A stretch of DNA of 64,000 bases from Bin127 sp965203505 (GCA_965203505.1 OZ241880.1:1550001-1614000); one strand, 5' to 3'; positions 7,522 through 17,546 are shown, numbered from the stretch's first letter. A program made the numbers and translations. The notes: generated by a model not told the origin, from the letters alone.

Positions 7522-9894
7522 ATGACGATATCACCCGAGAGTTTCACCCATGGAGCCAGAGCAGTTATCGATGCCGCGGTTCAATTCATGATGCAGCGCA
7601 AAAACGTCCAGTTGGACGTTGAGCACTTACTGTTCGCTATGGCTGACGCCAACGATGGCCCGGTAAGGGAGGTCCTGGATGTCTTGGAAGTCGATTCCGA
7701 AACTCTACGCGGCGATCTAATCCGCTTGGTCGACTCGAAACCGCTCGGGATCGGACAACCGAGAGGCCGACAACGTCAGATCTTCATCACTCCTCGCGCA
7801 CAGAACGTGATGAGCAAAGCGCAGACGATCCAACGCAAAACGTTCCGCGACGAATTGTTGAGCATGGATCACCTGTTCATCGCCATCATCGAAGAAGCCG
7901 ACGGAGAACTGGCAAGGGTGTTGACGAAACATCGCATAACTTCCGACCGAGTTTATGTAGCCGTCCACCAAGTCCGTGGCGCCGCCCGCGTCACGTCTCC
8001 TGATTCGGAGCAGGCGTACGGGACTTTGCGGAAATACACCACTGATCTGACGCAACTGGCTGCCGAAGGGAAACTCGACCCGATCGTGGGACGCGACTAC
8101 GAAATCAGGCGTGTGCTTCAGACTTTGACCCGTCGAACGAAAAACAATCCTGCCCTCATAGGCGATGCCGGCGTCGGCAAGACTGCGATAGTTGAGGGTC
8201 TTGCTCAAAAACTCCAGAATGGCGACGTGCCCGAGATGTTGGCAGGTAAACGTGTATTGGCGTTGAGTATCGGTGTACTGTTGGCGGGTGCGAAGTTTCG
8301 CGGAGAGTTCGAAGAACGTTTGAAGGCCGTCATGGACGAAGCACAGGCTTCTGCGGGCGAAATCATCCTATTCGTGGATGAACTCCATTCCGTTGTAGGA
8401 GCCGGGACTGGCAGCGAAGGATCGCTCGACGCGGCAAACATGATGAAGCCGGCATTGGCGCGCGGCGAACTACAGGTAGTCGGAGCGACGACGCCAGAGG
8501 AGTATCGCAGGTTTATCGAGAAGGATTCCGCTTTGGAGCGCCGGTTCACTCCGATTTGGATAGAGGAGCCGGAAGAAGAGTCGGCCGTCGAGATGTTGAA
8601 GGCGTTGCGCACCAACTACGAGGCGCACCACGGGGTCGAATTGACGGATGGCGCGTTGAACGCAGCCGTCAGGCTGAGCGACCGTTACATCACGGACCGT
8701 CTGTTGCCCGACAAAGCTGTAGACCTGATCGACGAAGCTGCGGCTAAGGCTCGCATCGAACGAGCACCAGCCGCCATCGTTGAGGATGCTGGCGAGAGCC
8801 CGCAATTGCCCACGCTTGTAATCACGGAGCAAGACATCGCCGCATTGATATCCGAGCGCATCGGCGTACCGCTCGATCAACTCGTTGAAGAAGAAGCCGA
8901 AAAGCTGTTGAGGTTGGAGGAACGGCTACACGAACGCGTTGTAGGCCAGGATCGCGCCGTTGGTACATTAGCCGACGCTGTCAGGCGCGGCAGAATGGGC
9001 CTCAAGGATGCAGATCGTCCGACAGGCGTGTTCCTGTTCATGGGTCCAACCGGAGTCGGAAAGACCGAGTTGGCTAAGGCTCTAGCGGAATTCATGTTCG
9101 ATGACCCGAACCACATGATCCGTCTAGATATGTCCGAATACGAGGAGAGGCACTCGATTTCACGAATGATCGGCGCTCCTCCGGGATACGTTGGATACGA
9201 CGATGCTGGACAGCTAACCGAGGCGGTTCGACGCCGACCGTACTCTGTGATCCTCCTTGACGAGATTGAAAAGGCGCACTCGAACATCTACGACAGCATG
9301 CTCCAGATCTTCGACGACGGACGTCTGACCGACGGCCACGGGCGGACCGTCGATTTCAGCAACACGATCATCATCATGACAAGCAATATCGGTACCGCCG
9401 ACCAACAAAAAGGCGGCTTGGGTTTCGCATTGAGCAAGGACGAAGCCGGGCTAAACGGTTTCGATTCGCTGGGACTGACGAATCGCCACCAATCGGCATT
9501 GAAATCCCAATTCTCACCGGAATTCTTGAACCGGATCGATGAGATCGTCGTTTTCGATGCGCTCGGCCGGGTCGAGATCGATCACATAGTGACCAAGTTC
9601 ATCCGTCAAGTCGAAGAGAGATTGGGCGATCGAGCCATCACCATCAAGCTAACCGAACCTGCTAGGAACTGGATTGCCGAGCGAGGTTACGACACGTGGA
9701 TGGGCGCACGACCGATGGCTCGGGCTATCCAACGTCACATAGAGTCGCCACTGGCGCTGGCTCTCATCAAAGGCGAGATCAGCGACGGAGCACATGTGGT
9801 TATAGACGTGAATGACAGTCGTATCGAGTTCAAATCCGCTTCGCTGGAGACACCTGAATCAATCGAAGAAACTTCCCCTGTCAGTGTCAACTGA
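7522..9894 (+). CDS. AAA+ unfoldase, ClpC-like (Clp/Hsp100 family)
   Basis: A 790-residue Hsp100 protein. Residues 1-150 hold the two Clp-N repeats; the first AAA+ module has Walker A GDAGVGKTAIVE (about 214) and Walker B ILFVDELH; the second has GPTGVGKTELAKALAE (about 507), VILLDEIEKAH (about 577) and FLNRIDEIVVF. The linker between the modules is short and lacks the long coiled-coil middle domain of ClpB, so it is not a ClpB disaggregase. A GGLGFALSK loop (about 631) stands where ClpC/ClpA carry the ClpP-docking (I/V/L)GF tripeptide, so partnership with ClpP is likely. The gene is divergent from hsp20. AAGGATCAAG precedes the ATG. Confidence 0.9.
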   Translation: MTISPESFTHGARAVIDAAVQFMMQRKNVQLDVEHLLFAMADANDGPVREVLDVLEVDSETLRGDLIRLVDSKPLGIGQPRGRQRQIFITPRAQNVMSKAQTIQRKTFRDELLSMDHLFIAIIEEADGELARVLTKHRITSDRVYVAVHQVRGAARVTSPDSEQAYGTLRKYTTDLTQLAAEGKLDPIVGRDYEIRRVLQTLTRRTKNNPALIGDAGVGKTAIVEGLAQKLQNGDVPEMLAGKRVLALSIGVLLAGAKFRGEFEERLKAVMDEAQASAGEIILFVDELHSVVGAGTGSEGSLDAANMMKPALARGELQVVGATTPEEYRRFIEKDSALERRFTPIWIEEPEEESAVEMLKALRTNYEAHHGVELTDGALNAAVRLSDRYITDRLLPDKAVDLIDEAAAKARIERAPAAIVEDAGESPQLPTLVITEQDIAALISERIGVPLDQLVEEEAEKLLRLEERLHERVVGQDRAVGTLADAVRRGRMGLKDADRPTGVFLFMGPTGVGKTELAKALAEFMFDDPNHMIRLDMSEYEERHSISRMIGAPPGYVGYDDAGQLTEAVRRRPYSVILLDEIEKAHSNIYDSMLQIFDDGRLTDGHGRTVDFSNTIIIMTSNIGTADQQKGGLGFALSKDEAGLNGFDSLGLTNRHQSALKSQFSPEFLNRIDEIVVFDALGRVEIDHIVTKFIRQVEERLGDRAITIKLTEPARNWIAERGYDTWMGARPMARAIQRHIESPLALALIKGEISDGAHVVIDVNDSRIEFKSASLETPESIEETSPVSVN

Positions 9895-10043
9895 CCTAGA
9901 CGCGTTTTTACAATCTATGGACGACCTAGACCGGATCATGTAAGTCCCGTGTCGGATAGGGTCAACTCGGTGGGTTAGGTATCAGCGACGAACACGTCAT
10001 AAACGAAACCGCTGCTGATAGCGGAGTTAGGGAGCGCGGATCT

Positions 10044-10649
10044 GTGGTTGGGTTCGGCAGTGTGGTCCTTGGTTGGTTGGCCGAGCATCCCAAATGGGTG
10101 CAGACTGGGATCTGGACCGTCGTTGTTGGTTCAACGGCATTAGGCGTCGCGCTGTCTTTCACTGGTTTCCTCAACGTCAGCGATGTCGGTTATCTCGCGA
10201 CTTTCTACCTCAACCTTGTTGGCGCGGCCACGATTATTCTGCCTTTGCCGGGAGTCCTTGCCGCATGCGTCGCCGCAGAATCATCTTTCGGTCTGAACCT
10301 GATACTGATTGGAGTTTCCGGCGCGACGGGGGCAACAATTGGCGAAACAACTGCCTACCTTGCGGGGTACGCGGGCCAAAACGCAATCACGAGTCTCAAG
10401 TGGTACCCCCGCATTCATGGCCTGATGGAACGACACGGCTCCATCACGCTTTTCTTGGTTTCAGTCATTCCGACGCCATTTTTCGACCTTGCCGGCATCG
10501 CGGCCGGGGCACTGAACTATCCGTTCCGGAAATTTATGGCATATGTGTTTGTAGGAAAACTGCTCAGGTTGATCCTTATGGCATACGCGTGTCGCGCGGG
10601 CATAGACTGGTTGAAGGACATCTACGAGTTCAAATTGCCATTCGGTTGA
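10044..10649 (+). CDS. VTT-domain (DedA/TVP38-like) membrane protein
   Basis: A 201-residue integral membrane protein with about five hydrophobic segments (near residues 21-42, 55-75, 82-105, 138-160 and 163-185). The middle part, ILPLPGVLAACVAA ... GATGATIGETTAYLAGYAG and the later SVIPTPFFDLAGIAAGAL, fits the VTT/SNARE-associated family with its G-x-x-x-G-E and P-x-P re-entrant motifs. Such proteins are proposed lipid scramblases or undecaprenyl/phospholipid flippases; the substrate here is unknown. The start is a GTG at 10044 with GGAG about 10 bases upstream. It stands between the clp gene and ispDF on the same strand with gaps of 149 and 70 bases. Confidence 0.8.
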   Translation: MVGFGSVVLGWLAEHPKWVQTGIWTVVVGSTALGVALSFTGFLNVSDVGYLATFYLNLVGAATIILPLPGVLAACVAAESSFGLNLILIGVSGATGATIGETTAYLAGYAGQNAITSLKWYPRIHGLMERHGSITLFLVSVIPTPFFDLAGIAAGALNYPFRKFMAYVFVGKLLRLILMAYACRAGIDWLKDIYEFKLPFG

Positions 10650-10719
10650 TTGATCATCGAGGTTGATCCGCCGACCTTTTTCTTGAGTCGCCGCATGAGC
10701 TCAAGCAGTCCGCCTGACC

Positions 10720-11931
10720 TTGGAAGAACAGTGCAAGCATAGTCGAAGTTTGGATCAGCTCCTGCTGTCGGTGATAGTCGTTGCCGCCGGTGCATCGACG
10801 CGGATGGAAGGCGTAGACAAACTCACGTTGCCAGTAAACGAGCGGCCCGTCCTGTTGCATTCGATAGATGTGTTCGACACCTGCGATTTAGTCCGACGTG
10901 TCGTCGTCGTAACGCAACAATCCAAGCTGGTTCAGATCCAAGACCTAGTCTCTAATTCTGGGTATTCCAAACAATTCAAAGTCGTTGCAGGCGGCGAACG
11001 ACGGCAGGATTCTGTCAAAAACGGCATTCAGGCTTTGGATGAGTGGAAAGATCAATCGGAATTCATCGCGGTCCACGACGCGGCTCGACCGTTCATCGAC
11101 GAAGCGTTGCTTAGTCGGGGCATCAAAGTTGCTGAGCGGATCGGTGCCGCGATCCCGGTAGTCCCTCTGAAGGACACCGTCAAACGGGTGGACCACGGCA
11201 TCGTCGTTGAAACACTCGACAGGGCGACGATGTTCGCAGTCCAAACCCCGCAGATTTTCCGGTCAGACGTCCTTCGAGCAGCGCACGAAACTGTCGACCA
11301 AGATGTTACCGATGATGCGTCAATGGTGGAAATCGCGGGTGGGCTCGTTGGAGTCTTCGAAGGTGCAAACGAAAACATCAAAATAACGACGCCCGAGGAC
11401 CTCTCAATCGCAAACGCGTTCGCCAACAGCCCGGCCAGCCCTCTAAAGTCACAAGCCGGGTTTCGATCCGGAATCGGCTTCGATGGTCACGCGTTGACTG
11501 ATGGCGGTCCATTGCGGTTGGGCGGCGAAGACATCGATTTCGACATGCACCTAAAGGGACATTCAGACGGGGATGTATTGATGCACGTGGTTGCAAGCGC
11601 GGTTTTGGGAGCCGCTGGTCTAGGCGACTTAGGCAGCAATTTTCCGTCGTCCGATCCGAGATATGAAGGTGCCGACAGTGCGAGATTCGTCAGTGAATCT
11701 GTGGCCAGGGCAAAGGAACTTGGCTGGCAGATCGACCACATAGACGCCACCGTGATCGCTCAACGACCTCGATTGTCCGGCCACGTAGCCGCGTTTCGAA
11801 CCAACATCGCACGAATTGCGGCGACACAGGAAGATCGAATCAACGTTAAAGTCACTTCGACGGACGAAGTAGGCGCGATCGGCAATGGCGAGGGCATTGC
11901 AGCGCAAGCCATCGTCACGCTCTGTCGCTGA
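10720..11931 (+). CDS. ispDF: Bifunctional IspD-IspF of the MEP isoprenoid pathway
   Basis: A 403-residue fusion. Residues about 15-235 are IspD (MEP cytidylyltransferase) with SVIVVAAGASTRM, VAGGERRQDSVKNGI, VHDAARPFI, PVVPLKDTVK and QTPQIFRSDVL. Residues about 246-403 are IspF (MEcPP synthase) with GIGFDGHAL (metal ligands D and H; usual form DxH), LKGHSDGDVLMH, GLGDLGSNFPSSDP and KVTSTDEVGAIGNGEG. The first start is a TTG at 10720, which puts 16 residues before the fold; an internal TTG or GTG just before SVIVVAAG is possible. IspD and IspF catalyse non-consecutive steps. The product supplies the prenyl units used by the squalene operon upstream. Confidence 0.92.
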   Translation: MEEQCKHSRSLDQLLLSVIVVAAGASTRMEGVDKLTLPVNERPVLLHSIDVFDTCDLVRRVVVVTQQSKLVQIQDLVSNSGYSKQFKVVAGGERRQDSVKNGIQALDEWKDQSEFIAVHDAARPFIDEALLSRGIKVAERIGAAIPVVPLKDTVKRVDHGIVVETLDRATMFAVQTPQIFRSDVLRAAHETVDQDVTDDASMVEIAGGLVGVFEGANENIKITTPEDLSIANAFANSPASPLKSQAGFRSGIGFDGHALTDGGPLRLGGEDIDFDMHLKGHSDGDVLMHVVASAVLGAAGLGDLGSNFPSSDPRYEGADSARFVSESVARAKELGWQIDHIDATVIAQRPRLSGHVAAFRTNIARIAATQEDRINVKVTSTDEVGAIGNGEGIAAQAIVTLCR

Positions 11932-11982
11932 TGGGAATCACGATAAAATTTCTGTATCCGTAAGCAACTCCGTTTCAAGCCG

Positions 11983-13350
11983 ATGCAGCTGTACAACACC
12001 CTCACTCGCCAAAAAGAAGAGTTCAAACAGATCACCGACCCCGTTCGGATGTACGTATGTGGTGTCACTACTTACGACGAGCCACATCTGGGTCACGCGT
12101 TGGCGACGGTGATTTTCGAAGTTTTGCAGTCGTACATGCAATACCGTGGCATCAATGTGATACGTGTCCAGAACTTCACCGATGTCGACGATAAGATCAT
12201 CGACCGGGCCGCAGAAAACGGCGTCGATTGGTTCGATCTGACGCAAGAACATGTCGATTCCTTCTTTGAAGCAATGGATGGCCTAAACGTGAAGAGAGCG
12301 GATGTTCATCCCCGCGTCTCCGAAGAGATGGCCAACATCATCGGTCTCATAGGCGAACTCGTCGATCTAGGTGCCGCGTACGAGGCTGGAGGATCGGTCT
12401 ACTACCGCGTGCGACATGACGAAGACTACGGAAAACTGAGCGGGCGCACGGTCGACGGAGTCGCAGAGCTTGCACGGCTTGAGCCAGACCTCCTCAAGGA
12501 AAATCCCGAAGATTTCGCACTCTGGAAAGCATGGAAGCCCGGAGAGCCATCGTGGGACAGTCCGTGGGGACCTGGCAGACCTGGATGGCACATCGAGTGC
12601 AGCGCGATGGCACGGCGATACCTCGGCGATCAAGTCGACATCCATGGCGGCGGTCTCGATCTGGTGTTTCCGCACCACGAAAACGAGGTGGCTCAATCAG
12701 AATCGGCCACTGGCGTGGTCCCGTTCGCGCGTGTCTGGATGCACAACGGATTACTGCGGATGCGAGGCGACGAGAAGATGTCGAAATCGCTTGGCAACGT
12801 CGTCACTGTACGTGACGCTTTGAAGTCTCACTCGACCGACGCTATACGCATCTGGATCTTCCAAAGCCATTACCGAAGCCCAGCCACCTACGACGAGGAG
12901 AACTTGGTCGCCGCAGAACGTGCTGTACGCAGGTTGAGGCAGGCGGCGCAAGCGCCCAACACCGGCGAAGAGTCGGGCGAAGTTTACGACGCCGACCACA
13001 TCCGACAGCGCTTCATCGAAGCGATGGACGATGACCTCAACACACCGAGGGCATTGGCGGCAATCTTCGATCTGGCGCGAGAGATTTTCACCCAGCAATC
13101 AGCAGGCGCAGACATATCGAGTGCTCAATCCACTCTGCGCGAACTCGTCGGCGTGCTTGGGCTCACTCTTGAAGAACCGAAACGCGACGATGCTCAGGGC
13201 GATGCCGAGATCGATGAATTGATCGAGAAACGCCGAGTTGCTCGTAGCAAACGCGATTTCGCAACCGCCGATTTGATCCGCGACCAACTCGCGGAGATGG
13301 GGGTTGAGATTTCGGATACGCCGCAAGGCACAACTTGGCGACGCGCCTGA
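11983..13350 (+). CDS. cysS: Cysteinyl-tRNA synthetase
   Basis: Class I aminoacyl-tRNA synthetase of 455 residues. The HIGH motif is in DEPHLGHALATV, the zinc-site cysteines are in MYVCGVTTYD and GWHIECSAMA, with FPHHENEVAQSE, and KMSKSLGN is complete. The C-terminal DALR-type helical region runs to GTTWRRA. The first methionine (MQLYNTLTRQKEEF) matches the usual N-terminus. It lies 51 bases after ispDF, the ispD/ispF-cysS order being widespread in bacteria. Confidence 0.96.
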   Translation: MQLYNTLTRQKEEFKQITDPVRMYVCGVTTYDEPHLGHALATVIFEVLQSYMQYRGINVIRVQNFTDVDDKIIDRAAENGVDWFDLTQEHVDSFFEAMDGLNVKRADVHPRVSEEMANIIGLIGELVDLGAAYEAGGSVYYRVRHDEDYGKLSGRTVDGVAELARLEPDLLKENPEDFALWKAWKPGEPSWDSPWGPGRPGWHIECSAMARRYLGDQVDIHGGGLDLVFPHHENEVAQSESATGVVPFARVWMHNGLLRMRGDEKMSKSLGNVVTVRDALKSHSTDAIRIWIFQSHYRSPATYDEENLVAAERAVRRLRQAAQAPNTGEESGEVYDADHIRQRFIEAMDDDLNTPRALAAIFDLAREIFTQQSAGADISSAQSTLRELVGVLGLTLEEPKRDDAQGDAEIDELIEKRRVARSKRDFATADLIRDQLAEMGVEISDTPQGTTWRRA

Positions 13351-13366
13351 CTAAACGGGTTTCAGA

Positions 13367-13576
13367 TCAACTGAAGCGAACATTGGCGATAGCCACCGCT
13401 ACAAACACGATCGTTAACACGATCGTCGCACGGAACAGAAGTTTCTCAACGCCGCGCCTGACGCGGAAAGTGCTCTCGGACTGTCCGAACACTGACGGGT
13501 TGTTGCCGCGTGCTTGCAGCAGCAAGATGACGATGAGCACCACGGCTAGGATGAGGAGCGATATCTGAAACCACAT
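13367..13576 (-). CDS. secG: Preprotein translocase subunit SecG
   Basis: A 69-residue membrane protein with two hydrophobic segments (about 3-22 and 48-66) joined by a loop with GNNPSVFGQSESTFRVRRGVE. This layout and the loop, in which GxxxxxFG and the RxG turn are conserved, identify SecG, the non-essential third subunit of SecYEG. It converges on cysS with only 16 bases between the stops. Confidence 0.88.
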   Translation of the reverse strand: MWFQISLLILAVVLIVILLLQARGNNPSVFGQSESTFRVRRGVEKLLFRATIVLTIVFVAVAIANVRFS

Positions 13577-13629
13577 AGTTACAAGGTTAATTCAGCGCGG
13601 CACAGCATCGGCAGACTCGCAAAACACGA

Positions 13630-15120
13630 TTAGCCGTCCATCGCCTCACCAAGCAGCCGCATGACCGTCTGTGCGTCGGCTCTGCCGCGGGTCGCCTTCA
13701 TCACCTGACCCATCAAGAATCGTATCGCCGTCTTCTTGCCGGCGCGGTAGTCGTCGACCGCTGATGCGTTGTTGTCAAGCACTTCCTGAATTATCGGAGC
13801 CAATTGATCGACATCGCCCACGGCGGCCAAACCCAACCGTTCAATGACCTCTTCCGGGTCCGAACCGTTTTCGAACATCTCTCCGAACACGCGTTTCGCT
13901 GAGTTGTTGTTTATTTCCCGCTTCTGGAATTTGCGGACGAGAACCGCCAAGGATGAAGGCTCAACCTTCGTATCGCTGACGCTTGGTACGTCGTTTTCGT
14001 GCATCATCCGAGCCATTTCACCGTTCAACCAATTCGCGGTTTCCTTGGCGAAATCTGCCTGATCACGTTCTGACTCTCCGGCGAAGTTATCCATGACCGC
14101 CTCGAAATACTCGGCCGATGAACGTGCTTCTACCAACAGCGAAGCGTCATAATCTGAGAGTCCCCAAGTCCTGATGAACCGGCTCTTTTTAGCCGACGGT
14201 AACTCTGGCATAACCGATTCGATATCCGAAACCCAGTCCCTACTGATGTGTAGCGGAGGAATATCTGGCTCAGGGAAGTAGCGGTAGTCGTGGGCATCCT
14301 CTTTGGATCGCTGAGTGACCGTAACCTTCTCGCCGTCAAGCCAACCACGGGTTTCCTGCACGATACGCTCGCCACGTCCTATCGCTGCGATCTGACGTTC
14401 GATCTCATGCTCGACCGCTTCCCTGACGGCGCGGGCGCGGTTCATGTTCTTGACCTCGACTTTTTCGCCGAACTCGGTCGACCCGACAGGTCGGACGCTG
14501 ATATTGGCGTCGCATCTGAAGGAACCCTCTTCCATATTCGCCGTTCCCACGCCGAGATATCGAATGATCGATTGCAGTGTGTTGATGTAATCCTCAACCT
14601 GCTCAGGTGTCCGCATGTCGGGTTCGGTCACGATCTCCATCAATGGCACGCCAGCGCGGTTGATATCTAACAGCGAATGCATGACGCCGCCAGTGGGAGA
14701 ATCGATGTGGATCAGACGTGCGACGTCCTCTTCCATGTGGACGCGGTTGATTCCTACGCGACACCCATCCTCAGTCGGCAAATCAAGCCACCCGTCTATG
14801 CAGATCGGCTCATCGTACTGCGATATCTGATAGCCCTTCATCAGGTCGGGGTAGGTGTACTGTTTCCGATCGAACTTCGTGACCTCGGCGATTTCACAGT
14901 TAAGTGCGAGGCCAATTGCGATTGCCGATTCCACCGCACGTTTGTTCACCACAGGCAACGTTCCGGGCAAAGCCATCGATATCGGGTCTACCAACGTATT
15001 CGGCGACGCTTTCTGATACCCAGCGCCAGACCACGAGAACATCTTGCTCTTGGTGTTCAGCTGGACATGCGTTTCCAGCCCGATTACCGCTTCAAATTTT
15101 GTTGATGTCATTGCACTCAT
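13630..15120 (-). CDS. gatB: Aspartyl/glutamyl-tRNA amidotransferase subunit B
   Basis: GatB binds misacylated Glu-tRNA(Gln) or Asp-tRNA(Asn) and activates it for amidation by GatA. The 496-residue chain has the N-terminal VIGLETHVQLNTKSKMFSW, the YPDLMKGYQISQYDEPI and GVPLMEIVTEPD blocks, EVKNMNRARAVREAVEHEI and the C-terminal YqeY-like tail ending GRADAQTVMRLLGEAM. gatA and gatC are not in the window, so the operon is split. Two ATGs (15120 and 15111) are possible starts. Confidence 0.95.
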   Translation of the reverse strand: MSAMTSTKFEAVIGLETHVQLNTKSKMFSWSGAGYQKASPNTLVDPISMALPGTLPVVNKRAVESAIAIGLALNCEIAEVTKFDRKQYTYPDLMKGYQISQYDEPICIDGWLDLPTEDGCRVGINRVHMEEDVARLIHIDSPTGGVMHSLLDINRAGVPLMEIVTEPDMRTPEQVEDYINTLQSIIRYLGVGTANMEEGSFRCDANISVRPVGSTEFGEKVEVKNMNRARAVREAVEHEIERQIAAIGRGERIVQETRGWLDGEKVTVTQRSKEDAHDYRYFPEPDIPPLHISRDWVSDIESVMPELPSAKKSRFIRTWGLSDYDASLLVEARSSAEYFEAVMDNFAGESERDQADFAKETANWLNGEMARMMHENDVPSVSDTKVEPSSLAVLVRKFQKREINNNSAKRVFGEMFENGSDPEEVIERLGLAAVGDVDQLAPIIQEVLDNNASAVDDYRAGKKTAIRFLMGQVMKATRGRADAQTVMRLLGEAMDG

Positions 15121-15190
15121 CCCGAACGATTCTGATCGCTTCTATTTTCTAACAACCGGTGACGTGCTCTGAGCCCTCAACACTCGTGCT

Positions 15191-15811
15191 TCACCATGCT
15201 TCCGGTCCGATAAGTGGCACGAAAACACACGCAATACCGTAACGGACCTCGAAATCGTCCTGCTGGCGCATGACGGTCGCCACCCTCTGTCGCCCGCTTG
15301 GTCCAACTGGAATCACCATCCTCGCGCCAAGCTTGAGTTGCGCGACGAGACTGGGCGGTACTTCCGGTACGCTCGCTCCTACGATGATTGCATCGTATGG
15401 CGCTTCATCTGGATGACCCAATACATCCTCTGATGCCATCACCACCTCGACGTTTTCGAAACCCAGATGCGTAAGGCGCGACCGTGCCGTCTTGGCGAGG
15501 TCCGCGATCCTTTCCACCGAAAAAACCTTGTTTGCAAGCTTAGACAGGATCGCGGCTTGGTATCCAGATCCGCAACCAACATCCAGCACTCGCTCCGCTT
15601 GCTCCGTTAAACGCAATTCTGAGATCATGTGGGCGACGAGGCTGGGTTGAGATATTGTCTGACCCCTACCTATCGACAACGCACGATCCTCTTTTGCTTG
15701 CCTGCGGTCACGAGCGGCCACGAACTCCTCCCGCGGGACACTCAACACCACTTCAATCAGATCAGGATCGATATCATGCCGCGACTTCATCGCACGTTCG
15801 ATTTCCGTCAT
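15191..15811 (-). CDS. pcm: Protein-L-isoaspartate O-methyltransferase
   Basis: A repair enzyme that methylates L-isoaspartyl residues in damaged proteins. Key blocks are VPREEFVAARDRRQA, ALSIGRGQTISQPSLVAHM, the SAM-binding VLDVGCGSGYQAAILSKLA and the late DAIIVGASVPEVPPSLVAQL and LGARMVIPVG. From the ATG at 15811 the protein is 206 residues, the family norm; GAGGA lies about 12 bases before it (9 before a GTG codon directly upstream). The open frame extends to 15958, but those residues are unlike the family and would overlap the suf promoter. Confidence 0.88.
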   Translation of the reverse strand: MTEIERAMKSRHDIDPDLIEVVLSVPREEFVAARDRRQAKEDRALSIGRGQTISQPSLVAHMISELRLTEQAERVLDVGCGSGYQAAILSKLANKVFSVERIADLAKTARSRLTHLGFENVEVVMASEDVLGHPDEAPYDAIIVGASVPEVPPSLVAQLKLGARMVIPVGPSGRQRVATVMRQQDDFEVRYGIACVFVPLIGPEAW

Positions 15812-15913
15812 CACGGAACCCGATCCTCGATCGTTCCTCGTCCCCAATAAGCGAGACATAGTCCGTTTTATATTGCGGATGGACATGCATCGAATCGTAC
15901 GCCAACGTTGGGA

Positions 15914-15942
15914 TTGGTAGTTTATGACGAAATTGGTAAAAT
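15914..15942 (+). promoter_or_regulatory. Promoter of the suf operon
   Basis: TTGGTA (15914-15919) and TAAAAT (15937-15942) are 17 bases apart, about 130 bases before the sufB start. The long leader carries a small hairpin, GTGAC-N9-GTCAC, near 15960-15980. No known Fe-S regulator site was recognised. Confidence 0.5.
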
Positions 15943-16076
15943 TGATGTAGTGGAGCAAGTGACTGGCGGCAAGTCACCGTTGAACGTAAACCCGTCGGGC
16001 GAAATGTCTGGGAATTGCCTTCTATCCGTAGCTCGACGTCAACCCCGATAATCCGCAGCAACGACTGGGAGCCTAG

Positions 16077-17546
16077 TTGACTACACAAGACAAACTCACC
16101 ATCTCGCGAGAATCCAAGCTCGATGACGCGGGCTACAAATGGGGGTTCACGACTGATGTCGAGATGGAGTTGGCACCTAAAGGTCTGAGCCCCGACATCG
16201 TTCGCCTGATATCTGAAAAGAAAGGCGAACCTGAGTGGATGTTCGACTGGCGGATGAAAGCGTACGAGTACTGGTCCAAGCTGGAACAAGCGGATGCCGA
16301 GCCACGTTGGGCCAAGTTGCGCTACCCGGATATCGATTACCAAGACATCTACTACTACGCGGCACCAAAGTCGATGGATGATGCGCCTAAGAGCTTGGAC
16401 GAAGTCGATCCCGAAATGCTCGAAACCTTCGACAAGCTCGGGATACCGCTCCACGAGCGAGAGAGACTCGCTGGCGTGGCTGTTGATGCCGTATTCGATT
16501 CTGTCTCCGTAGCTACAACGTACGCGGACCAACTTGAAGAGCAGGGAATAATCTTCTGCTCGTTCACTGAAGCGGTCCAAAACCATCCGGAGATTGTCCA
16601 GAAGTATCTCGGCTCAGTAGTTCCGTACACCGATAATTTCTTCGCTGCCCTTAACTCGGCGGTGTTTTCCGATGGTTCGTTTGCATACATCCCACCTGGC
16701 GTGCGATGTCCGATCGAGTTGATGACCTATTTCCGGATAAACACCGAAGGTTCGGGTCAGTTCGAGCGAACGCTGATCGTGGCCGATGAAGGCGCGTATG
16801 TCAGTTACTTGGAAGGATGCACAGCACCGATTCGTCGCACCAGCCAGCTTCACGCTGCAGTTGTCGAACTGGTTGCACTTGACCGCGGGGAGATCAAGTA
16901 CTCCACGATCCAAAACTGGTACCCCGGCACCAAAGACGGGCAGGGCGGTGTCTACAACTTCGTCACCAAACGCGGCATGACCGGCAACGATGCCAAAATT
17001 TCGTGGACGCAGGTCGAAACTGGTTCCGCGATCACTTGGAAGTACCCGTCCGTGATCTTGCGAGGCGAGAACTCAGTTGGCGAGTTCTACTCGGTAGCGT
17101 TGGCGAACAATTACCAACAGGCCGATACCGGCACCAAGATGATCCACATCGGCAAGAACACCAAGTCGACGATCGTTGCTAAAGGCATCTCTGCCGGTCA
17201 TGGCGAAAACACTTACCGGGGCGGTGTCAAGATACTGCCCGGCGCCGAAAATGCGACCAATCACACGCAGTGCGATTCGTTGCTCGTTGGCGACGAGTGC
17301 GGTGCTCACACGGTCCCGTACATCGAAGTCCGAAATCCAACCGCTCGATTGGAGCATGAAGCCAGCACGTCCAAAGTCAGCGACGAACAGCTTTTCTACC
17401 TGATGTCCCGTGGCATATCCGAAGAGGATGCTCATCACATGATCATCACTGGATGGAGCCGCGATGTCATTAAGGAGCTTCCGTTCGAGTTCGCACTTGA
17501 AGCTGGCCAGTTGCTCAAGGTGAGCCTGGAGGGTGCAGTCGGTTAA
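16077..17546 (+). CDS. sufB: Fe-S cluster assembly scaffold SufB
   Basis: SufB, with SufC and SufD, forms the SUF scaffold complex on which Fe-S clusters are built. The 489-residue chain has the N-terminal YKWGFTTDVEMELAPKGL, the FCSFTEAVQNHPE block, SYLEGCTAPIRRTSQLHAAV (with the conserved cysteine), and a long beta-helix region ending TVPYIEVRNPTARLEHEAST and SEEDAHHMIITGWSRDV. The start is a TTG at 16077 with GGGAG about 6 bases upstream. First gene of sufBCDU. Confidence 0.95.
   Translation: MTTQDKLTISRESKLDDAGYKWGFTTDVEMELAPKGLSPDIVRLISEKKGEPEWMFDWRMKAYEYWSKLEQADAEPRWAKLRYPDIDYQDIYYYAAPKSMDDAPKSLDEVDPEMLETFDKLGIPLHERERLAGVAVDAVFDSVSVATTYADQLEEQGIIFCSFTEAVQNHPEIVQKYLGSVVPYTDNFFAALNSAVFSDGSFAYIPPGVRCPIELMTYFRINTEGSGQFERTLIVADEGAYVSYLEGCTAPIRRTSQLHAAVVELVALDRGEIKYSTIQNWYPGTKDGQGGVYNFVTKRGMTGNDAKISWTQVETGSAITWKYPSVILRGENSVGEFYSVALANNYQQADTGTKMIHIGKNTKSTIVAKGISAGHGENTYRGGVKILPGAENATNHTQCDSLLVGDECGAHTVPYIEVRNPTARLEHEASTSKVSDEQLFYLMSRGISEEDAHHMIITGWSRDVIKELPFEFALEAGQLLKVSLEGAVG

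Noticed and set aside
15812..15958. Upstream extension of pcm
   Set aside because: The residues are unlike the family and the frame would cover the suf promoter region; the ATG at 15811 gives normal length.
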